Shown here piece after piece: positions 47,894-56,141 of a DNA stretch of 56,141 nucleotides. This stretch comes from Reticulitermes lucifugus (taxonomy: Eukaryota; Arthropoda; Insecta; Blattodea; Rhinotermitidae), in assembly GCA_026260175.1 (NCBI GenBank), contig JAKCWW010002126.1, forward strand, positions 5,276 to 61,416, read 5' to 3'. Every line of letters begins with the position of its first letter. Position 1 is the stretch's first letter. The notes under the pieces are model-generated. The model made no database searches. It worked only from the letters and a program-made list of their open reading frames with translations, and had not been told where the DNA came from. Both the position numbers and the translations under genes were made by a program.

Positions 47894-48122
47894 GGCGAGG
47901 AAACGTGGACACTTCGGAAAGCAGATCAGAAATACCTGGAAAGTTTTGAAATGTGATGTTGAAGAAGGAAGGAGAAGATCAATTGAACCGATCGTTTGAA
48001 ATATGAAGAAGTGTTGCATAGAGTTAAGGAGGGAAGGAACGTCCTACAATAGAAGGAATACTCGTAAGAGGAAGCACTAGGTCGCAATGAAGAACTCGAT
48101 TTGGAAGAGGTTATGGACCTAT
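47894..48122 (+). pseudogene. degenerate LINE ORF2 C-terminus
   Basis: It reads EETWTLRKADQKYLESFEM, then with stops RRKEKIN, then YEEVLHRVKEGRN, and in another frame FGRGYGPILRHTT. This follows the remembered Jockey-like ending. Trp codons of the expected MWCWRR and SWTD stretches appear as TGA. A large internal deletion joins the middle to the final FGRGYGP motif. Confidence 0.82.
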
Positions 48123-48144
48123 CCTAAGGCACACTACGTAATGA

Positions 48145-48310
48145 ATGAACACGGCGTTTTGTCGTTCGGCGGTAAGTTTCCGACGTTTCGAAGGATCATT
48201 GTACCTTTACCTTGAGGATCAAATTGGCCAAGAAGATCCTTTTAAATGTCAGGAATTACACACCGTCACATCTCAGAAGAATAAAAGGTTCAAAAAATAC
48301 ACGGTTGTTC
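48145..48310 (+). repeat. family H repeat piece (FRRFEGSLYLYL)
   Basis: The plus strand reads SAVSFRRFEGSLYLYLED and later TVTSQKNKRFKK, like the remembered insect repeat with FRRFEGSLYLHLQG. It directly follows the LINE tail at 47894. Confidence 0.65.
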
Positions 48311-49385
48311 ACAAGTATACTTATCAAGGCCTGCACAAGGTCGTGTAGGGCTGCCACTGTACTAAAGGCCTCCTGAAAGCAGTGTATATATGAAGCTGAT
48401 AGATGCAACTTCCGAGTAGTTACGAAATGTAAAATGTATGATTAATTGCACATAAATTATAACTGTTTATTTCTATAATATAAGGCACATAAAGTTTGTC
48501 ATTCGAGTGAGAATGTTTCAAATACAATATTGTTAGTGGCAGTACAGTGCAATTGTCCCAGATGTAGTCTATAGTCACGCTCCCTGATGAGAATAATTGA
48601 AACTACGTAATATGCAGGCTCAGTTTCACGTATCGGATACAGTGGCTTGTTTTGACATAATGGCGGATACATCATCGCACGTTGAATTAATGATGATGCA
48701 GGAAAGGCTCGTAGCTTCCCCTAAACTAAAGCAGAGCTTCTACTAAGCGTGTTGGCTTGGCAAGGAATATTTACATTACACACAGGGCCTATTACCTGCG
48801 ATTGTGATTGCGAATTAATAACCAAGAGTAGTAGCCGGACCCTCAGCGCGGAAGATCACCTTCGATTTCAGGTCAATGAACGTGGGGATTTGTGGTAGAA
48901 AAAGTGGCAATAGTTCGGATTCCTCTCCGATTACTTACGTCTTCCCAGGCCGGTTATTATTCCACACCTCCGTATTGATATTGATTTGTTTACAATGGAC
49001 GTTATATTCTGAACACTGAAGGCGTCGCTAAATAAACCAAGAAAAGAAGTAATATAACTTAAAGACAAAGAATTTATTTGAGTATAATGCGTTAATTTAC
49101 AAATAATACGATCCCTAATTGTCCTACGCAGATAAATTCAGATAAATAAAGAAGGAATTCCGGGCGCGCCTGTAAATCCTAATTTATTAGTATTGGGTTA
49201 ACTTTCAGTCCTACTAATCTTTTTTAACTTGATAGATAGATAATGTAAATGCATAATTCAACAATGAAATTCAATTTAACTCAAGGGTTACGGTTTTACA
49301 TTTCAGCGCATATCCTATCACTACATGGAAGAAATTTGGTCCAGTAAAATTTTTACTCTCGCAAGTGCATACGCTACAATTTATT
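48311..49385. other. no gene recognised
   Basis: No exon, repeat or long open frame of interest. Confidence 0.45.
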
Positions 49386-49390
49386 GTTTT

Positions 49391-49672
49391 GGGAGGGGGT
49401 GAGGGCCCCGCAGCAGATGCTACGGACGCACCGCAGCCTTAAGGCTTATTGTACAACCCTGTGATGAAGATGAAGATGAGTTTTTTCATTTTTCCCAAGT
49501 AATGGAGCACCGGTGGAATGAAAATGAAAGGGGAAGCCGAAGTATTAGCGGAAAAACTTGTCCCAGTGCCACCTTGTCGACCACAAATCCCACATGGACC
49601 GACCCGGGATCGAACCCGGGCCTCCGCGGTAAGAGGCCGGCGAATAACCGCCTGAGCCATGGCACGGCCTTA
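49391..49672 (-). mobile_element. SINE family C, full length
   Basis: On the minus strand it starts ggccgtgccatggctcaggc, an A box, then ggaggcccgggttcgatccc as a strong B box. The body has tccatgtgggatttgtggtc and a tail with ggtgctccattact and gttgtacaataagcctt, ending in gccccgcagcagatg reversed. Confidence 0.92.
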
Positions 49673-49704
49673 CAATTTATTTTTACTATTAGTCCATTAT
49701 CATT

Positions 49705-49706
<2 letters not shown>

Positions 49707-49737
<31 letters not shown>
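49707..49737 (+). repeat. (TTA)n microsatellite
   Basis: About ten TTA units 35 bases beyond the SINE head. Confidence 0.9.
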
Positions 49738-50261
49738 TGATGAAAGAATTTGTCCTCTAATTAGACTTACAAAATTTGTCTAAGCAAATTTTCCCGACAT
49801 GGCCTCCAAGCTCCGCACTGTCACAAAGTTTTTAATTGTTGCCTAATAAGCCACTGGTTACACGGGATGCTGTTTTGCGATCTATTTCGGTATAAAATTT
49901 TGCACGTCTACATCTAATGGTTTCTTTATTTTATTTGAATCGAAATCATTAATTATAATAATTCACGCAGCCGTCATTCTATTGTATTAAATTCTACGAA
50001 AAATTACCACGCATGAGGTTTCACATTTTTAAAAAATCTGCTACCACATCAGATCATTAACCTAGATAAAGCGTTCCTATCTTTCATTTCATCTCACTAT
50101 TCTGTGTGTCCGACGCGTTGTTAATACTGAGTATAGAAGCTACAAGGCATGGCTTTGGATTTGCTTTTGACGGCATAACTTTACCAAATCTAGTGAAAAT
50201 CGGTCGAAGTTTTCAAAATTTGAAATAGGAGACACAATAAGGACATCATACGCTTCCGTTT

Positions 50262-50430
50262 TTTGGGGCGGTAAAGGGCCCCGCAGCAGATGCTACGGAC
50301 GCACCTCAGCCTTGAGGCTTATTGTGCAACCCTGTGATGAAGACGATTAGATTTTTTTTTTGTTTTTCCGTGTAATGGAGAACCGGTGGAATGAAACTGA
50401 CAGGGGAAAACCGAATTTTTCCCTTAGTAA
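50262..50430 (-). mobile_element. SINE family C tail
   Basis: The same order as the tail of 49391-49672: gccccgcagcagatgctacg, cttgaggcttattgtgcaac, then ggagaaccggtggaatgaaa. It is 5' truncated. Confidence 0.85.
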
Positions 50431-53420
50431 ATAAAGTGGGCTAAGAAAGCTAACGGTGTGCTGCAGCCCCAACTTCTTTAAAGAGCGAATTCTGTTATGA
50501 AGATTATGGAGACAGTCACAGTGTCAATTATTTCTGGTGAAGAAACTAACAATAAACTGGTTGAGACTTAAAAAAACCTATTATACGATGGTCTGAACGT
50601 GTGGCAGCAATGGGGGAGGCAAGAAGTGCATATGTAACTTTGATGAGGAAACTTCTCTGACAATAGTGAAAAAGATAAGGATATAATATTAAGAAGAATC
50701 TCATGGACATAATTTGTGACAATGGAAAATGAATACGACTGTCTCAGATGTTGCTGAAATCTTGTATTGTACTAAAAGAAAATTAGTTATCAGTGACTAA
50801 TAAGACACGGAAGTGGAACAGAAGTTGTCATTGTATATTCATACATAATCTTAAGATATTCATTGAAAGACGAAGGAACATGCCCAGAATTAAGATATAT
50901 TACTGTTCTGAAAGGAATCAGGATATGAAGTGGAGTGTACTGATACACCATGAAATTTAAGTACAGCATATTTGTTTCGTGCGTTACTATTGTGTTCCCT
51001 TCCAACCTCCGTATCATCGCTGTTTACAACGTCTGAATCACGTTAAAGCGGAGACGGCCATAACGTGGCATAATGCTGGTACTCTAGATTGCGCCTACAG
51101 CACACCCGACCCGCATAATACACGGACTGAACAACACAACTCAGATGGCAGGACATAAAATTGTTCACTCTCATCCTTCATTGTGATACAGTGACCGACA
51201 TTTTATTGAATTTTTCATTTCTGCCTTCTGACCTCTGTGATGTGCACGTAATTGTCTGTTGCTTCCCATATTCTCGCGGTCATATCCTGGTGGCTCTGAC
51301 ATAGCACAAAGAATCCTGATAACGTTCCTACAAAGAAGAGAGAATTTTTCTTGGGAATCTATGATCACCTCTGTAATTTATTTTAATAAATCTACAGATG
51401 TGAAAGATAATGCCACACTGTGTTCAGTACTATGCCACGTAGGATCATAGGAGGATTAGAGGTAAACTTCTACGAAATCTTAACCTCAGTATCCGTTCTT
51501 AAAAAACTCCTGGCACCCGTTTGATTGGAGGCTGAGCAGAGCGGAAATGTATCCCTGTTCTTAGGCCTCAGGCCATCGCTGTACGTTGAAGATTTATAGG
51601 TGAGTTTCCCATGCCCTTATATACTGTATAATTATGGACTAAGATTTGTTGCCGTAGAAGCTGGAGAAATGAGCGGGGTATGGATCCGCAGGGCCCACTT
51701 CCGAACGGTAGGGAGTAGATGGAGGAGTTAGGAAATTGTAACAGTCTGGTCGCATTTGTTGCTGATGAAAACTATCGCGTAAGCTCTCTGAATCTTGACG
51801 GTGTACGGTAGTGAGAAGCAAGTTTCTTGCTTTGGTTGCCTGAACTTCTGGCAGGAATGTTTCTGTCCTATTTCAACAGGAAGTGATGCAGAACATTTCT
51901 AGTCGGATTGGTAACGAGAGACATCAAAATTCCTGGTCTTGAAACCGAACATTTTTAATACAGTTAGTAATCAGTCACTGTACCCTAACGTCGACTGACA
52001 ATATTTTTCCTTATTTTGTGGCCAAAATAAAAACCGAATTACACTTATAATTTACGCATCTTCATCAAGGATCTCTTGGATTGCGAATTCAGCTAAGAGT
52101 GAGTGGTGACGATAAAATGGCTTGTTCTTCTAATATTCTGCGTAATCCAAAGATAAACTGTTCAAGAAGGGATTTTATTCATTTGAAAACTGAAGTCCAG
52201 GTCACTCTGAAACAGTCAGTCAGCTCACCCGTCTTTGCATCAGGCCCCTTCCTCCCGCAGCTCATTCACCATATCTTATTAATCAGTGAGTCTGACCAGT
52301 ACAGCCATAGTTGTTATGGGGCGTTTTTTTCTGAGAAAAGAACAAGACTGTCTTGTGTCCAAAGTCTTGGTTTTTGCCAAGTAAGTATTTCAAATATATA
52401 CATTTTGAGAGGAATAATCATTTGAACTACTGTTTACAAAGAAACAGGCCATGTACAGTAGATGGTATTTTATCTTACTTTGTTCTTCCTATGGTGGCAG
52501 TTTGGATGGTCGTAAGCTTCACTGCCGCAAGTTAAGACGGACTTCATGCGTTATATAAACTTCCGCTGCCCACGTCACAGAAAACCCTGTACGTGTCCAT
52601 TATGAAACCAATCGGTAATTGTTGTTTAAGGAAATAGCCTAATAGATATTTACTTTAAAATTATTCGAGCCACGTAAGTGTAGTCTGTGTGCAGGATACA
52701 GAGTTTAGAAATATTAAACCAAATGATTCGTATAGCAAAGTCTGAACTTTAAGGTACTAACAGACATTCCCTAAGGATCGCATCTGCTGCATTCAAATTG
52801 ACCATTTTTGTGAACAAATGGGAGAAGGTTTGCACAAAATGTCTCCCTTTGTACAATTAGTGTTGCCTAAAGTAACACCATGGCTTCATTTACATTATTA
52901 TTTTGTACTGCTGTATGCTTCAGGTGAGTGTGCACTAATGCTTATGACCACATAGAACACAAACAGCATAAACATGAAAAATACATAAACTATAAGTGTA
53001 AATAAACAGATCTGTATTTTTATGTTAATAAATACATATTTTAAGGACATACAAATATAAAAGTAGAGCAGTCACTCTGTTATACCGCGGTTTGCCTATC
53101 TAAAACTTCTAGATGGATCGAATAATTTATTATTTAGGATCTACATTAAGTGTTAGTGATGCCTAGGGATTTTAATTTCCGTTCATATCATCAGATAAAC
53201 ACGTTCGCCGCTTTAAACAGTTTATCATTCTGTACCGTATATGGTGCAAATTATGGGCCTTATTAGAAGCTAGGAGGGTAGGCCAGAAAATAAATCTTCC
53301 GCGCAGGTACGTGGGATCATTACTTTTAACTATAGTAAGAACAGTTCAGATCTAATTGTACTACTGTTCCGTACCCGTCCAGACTGGTCCTGCCACACAC
53401 CCAGACTCCTGTACAGTGGG
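50431..53420. other. no gene recognised
   Basis: The longest open frame (52081-52425, plus) has no recognised family and no supporting splice context. No repeat is confidently recognised. Confidence 0.45.
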
Positions 53421-53424
53421 TACC

Positions 53425-53578
53425 GAGCTACTTTGCTGGCGGTAAAGCGGCCGGGGCGTGGCGTTGACTATCCCCCACCATCCAGCGGCGAGGTCAAGGA
53501 AAGTGTAGAGCTATACCTTTATAACATCTGTGCCTTCATGGCATCTTATAGGGAGAAATTTACTCCTTTACCACTCCC
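53425..53578 (+). mobile_element. SINE family E body and tail
   Basis: It reads gctggcggtaaagcggccgg, ggcgtggcgttgac, gcggcgaggtcaagga, tgccttcatggcatctta and gggagaaatttac, the order remembered for this body and partly shared with 27310-27600. Confidence 0.65.
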
Positions 53579-53914
53579 ACTATGTTTCACATAGTCTCCG
53601 CCACAACTGAGGCTTTTGTCACATCGTGGCACGAACGTTTCTAGTCCCTGTTGACAGGCGTCCCGTGTGTCACAGCTGTTTCCACTTCTCGATCATCTTT
53701 ACGTTTGCAGCCGTCAAGATTGGTCATTTAATGCGGGAAAGAGGCAGCAATCTGTCGATGACCAGTTTCCTGATGTAATTACAACCACTGTATTTTCTTT
53801 AATTAGACATTATACGCTATATAAGCTTATATTCTGGCCGACTCGCGTATTATTAATACGTTAAGTGAAAAGGGCTCGATATTATTAATATTTTAGAAAT
53901 AAATGAAAAACACT

Positions 53915-54265
53915 GTCTTCTAGGATGTTACGTACTCTTGTCTGGTACATAAGTACCGAAGTTTCAGAGACATCCTGAACCCATACTCATGGTAAGCTCT
54001 GAATGCGGACGCAGCCTATTCCGCCTAAACGCCAGTACTTGTGTACCATACTGCACGTCAGTACATCCCTGAATGCGGTATTATTCATAGTCACCGTGGT
54101 TAGAGCTTCAAATCTAACACATGCAAACAGCTCAACTATTAATATTGGAATTCCTCACAGCGGTACTGATGAAGATTCCAGTCTTGTCGGACATGTCGCC
54201 GCGTATATTGGGATATATGCACCGACGTTTCGGATCAGCTTGGTGCCTCTATCTTTAAGGTAATC
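53915..54265 (+). repeat. family F repeat pieces
   Basis: Two stretches, cttctaggatgttacgtact with gtaccgaagtttcaga, and gcggtactgatgaagattcc with gcaccgacgtttcgg, are alike in layout and similar to the sequence leading into the foldback at 19165. Confidence 0.45.
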
Positions 54266-54269
54266 CAAG

Positions 54270-55960
54270 GATTATCGACTTTCCAAAATGATGCTGCCTA
54301 TATAAAAAATATACATGGATGTATATCCCAGAAGAATGTAAAGTACCCCTTGTCTAACTATGCGCTGTTATTTTGAGTGTAATCAGTTTTGCAATAACAG
54401 ATTTTTATCTGCAAGAAGTGGACATATGAGGCCAGCGCAACTTCTCAGATGATATGATTGGTGAAAATTTGTATTCAGATGGAATAAATGTTTTCATTAT
54501 TTTTATAAAAGAAGCTTCAGGTGGGACCTCTCCAGCAGAACTCATTTCATAGGCCCATCTTGAGTATCCCGTAGGAGATATTCTTCTGCCTATTATTTCC
54601 TTTTTTATGATGTCGTTATTTTCAGTTTTATCCGCTGAATTTTTAATTTGTACGTGGTCTCCCGGAAAGAATCCCGCTATAAGGGAAAAGAACGTCATTT
54701 GGACAATCAACTCATCTCATTCCTCGCTTCTGCAAAGAGGGGCTGGCCTAGCATTCTTTATGAGTTTATGACTTTACAGTAAGCCATATGTGACCCTATG
54801 CTAAACTATTCAGCTCCACGTATTTGGATAGACCTGCCTTAATAACCTCATAAATAATCAACTTGACGTTTAAGCTGCTTTACTTGTATAACAATATTCG
54901 TGTTTCATAACATACCAAAGGATATTCCATTCAGAATTAAACTGTGTCCCTACATAAAGGCTAATATGTTAGCAATTCTTTTGCCAAATTGCTTCATTTG
55001 CATACATATACTTATAAAATTATCAGGTCACAGTATAAGGTCTGATATGGTACAGAGTATTACTGGAAGGTTTGTAGTCGTGTATTCAAGAGTCCGTATG
55101 TGTTTCTTCTATTGAACCAGACTGGTCCAGTCTACATCGTCACACTATTCATTTTACATTAATCTCTCACCTATGCCTAGATTCTTCAACTTGTCTCTTC
55201 AGTTGAGGCTTTCAATCACAATTCCGTATACATTCGTAACGTCTCCGATGCGTGATACATATCCCACCCAAACACAAAATTTTAATATAGAAGGGTTCAT
55301 GTCGTTAGTACCGGCCAGTTTTCTGTTACTTCGGGGAGGATTTGCCTGTGCGCAGTTTCAATAAATTTCGGTTCTGTGTCACACGTTAGGGGATTAAACA
55401 TTGTGTTTTGGAATTTATTACTGCATCGTGTTAGTTATTTGAAAATTTAAAACTTTTCTGGGAATTCCTTTTGGAAGAATAAAAGTAACCGCTTACAAAA
55501 ATTTTGCTTAAACGAGAGAAAGGTATTAATTACTGTAACGTGATATATATATATTTGTATATATATATGTATACCTCGTGACAAAAATTAGCATTTAGTA
55601 ACAGATACAAGGTATTGTAATATTTTAATCGAGTATCGCTATCAATTCTTCGTATTCAGGTGGAACTTCTTTCAAACATCGAATATCAAATATGGTTTAA
55701 ATTTGGTTAAACTGATCTTCCTTGCACGAGTAGAGCATTTGGTTTCTCAATAATGCGTTGTCTCTCTCTCGTGGCGAGCTATGAATCTCACCGCTTCATT
55801 GAAGGAACGTGTCGATGAATTTCAATGAAACATGAAGTTGGTAGCCTGGTGAATTATAAAACAAGAGACTTTTTTGCCTTACCAAAACATGTAGGCGCAT
55901 GAGAATTTTGGTAATTAGTGTGTAGCATCGCGAACACTTTTCCAGTGTACCACTTACCGC
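54270..55960. other. no gene recognised; (TA)n microsatellite
   Basis: A (TA)n run lies at about 55543-55572. A 101-codon minus-strand frame at 54405-54710 is unrecognised. Confidence 0.45.
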
Positions 55961-55966
55961 CTTGGC

Positions 55967-56060
55967 CGTGCCATGGCTCAGGCGGTTAGTCGCCGGCCTT
56001 CCACTGCGGAGGCCCGGGTTCGATTCCGGGTCAGTCCATGTGGGGTTTGTGGTGGACTAT
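55967..56060 (+). mobile_element. SINE family C head, interrupted
   Basis: It reads ggccgtgccatggctcaggc, gttagtcgccggcc, and a strong B box gggttcgattccgggtc. The body gtccatgtggggtttgtggt then stops at about 56060 where family B starts. Confidence 0.88.
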
Positions 56061-56141
56061 GCCGATCCCAGTGGCCGCGCGGTCTAAGGCGTGGGTCTTC
56101 GGCCGCTCGCTCACTGGGATCGTGGGTTTGAATCCCACCGG
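56061..56141 (+). mobile_element. SINE family B head, cut by the window edge
   Basis: It reads gccgatcccagtggccgcgc, ggtctaaggcgtgggtcttc and the B box gggtttgaatccc. It appears inserted into, or joined to, the family C element just before it. Confidence 0.9.

Noticed and set aside
52081..52425. 114-codon plus-strand open frame
   Set aside because: No recognised family, no clear splice signals and no neighbouring coding signal; kept only as unannotated sequence.
55967..56141. Functional tRNA genes at the A-box/B-box sequences
   Set aside because: Heads lack complete acceptor-stem pairing and run into SINE bodies repeated elsewhere in the window.
1..56141. CRISPR array, operons, bacterial ribosome binding sites or phage genes
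   Set aside because: The window shows eukaryotic introns and SINE/LINE repeats only; no regularly spaced repeats or prokaryotic gene layout were seen.

Overview
The window looks like insect nuclear DNA, most likely from a cockroach or termite (Blattodea). It is AT-rich, has small exons in long introns with GT/AG borders, and is littered with worn tRNA-derived SINEs and LINE tails. The order is inferred from remembered repeat types and from the receptor, not from any search.

The one gene that can be identified with certainty lies on the minus strand. It is the 3' two-thirds or more of a nicotinic acetylcholine receptor (nAChR) alpha subunit of the insect alpha3/alpha4 type. Eight exons run from 31154 down to 11649 (31045-31154, 29425-29605, 22984-23268, 19989-20125, 17999-18145, 14358-14519, 13383-13611, 11649-11846). 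All splice phases agree and together they give 1,449 bases, or 482 residues plus a stop. They encode ligand-binding loops D, A, E, B and C, the Cys-loop, all four membrane segments, the cytoplasmic loop and a natural C-terminus. The signal peptide and first N-terminal exons were not found and presumably lie beyond 56141 or are too short to see.

Tail-to-tail with it, on the plus strand at 6999-10230, is a probable 3' end of a second, unrecognised gene: two phase-compatible exons and a possible terminal exon with a polyadenylation signal.

Region by region: 1-3550 is repeats (SINE A copies, a LINE end with a PD-(D/E)XK-like motif, a hAT-like end). 3550-6998 is mostly featureless with a His-codon microsatellite and a LINE tail. 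6999-10230 holds the candidate gene. 11649-31154 is the receptor gene, whose introns hold SINEs, LINE tails, a foldback repeat and microsatellites. 31155-56141 has no recognised gene and is filled with SINE copies, a 290 bp hAT-type MITE with a target-site duplication, LINE remnants and microsatellites; it is either the long 5' introns of the receptor or intergenic DNA.

No CRISPR array, operon, rRNA or functional tRNA was seen. No new molecular system is evident. The most useful observations are the unknown tail-to-tail gene, the foldback in a receptor intron, the MITE with its duplication, a SINE-in-SINE junction at the right edge, and a body module shared by SINEs with different heads.
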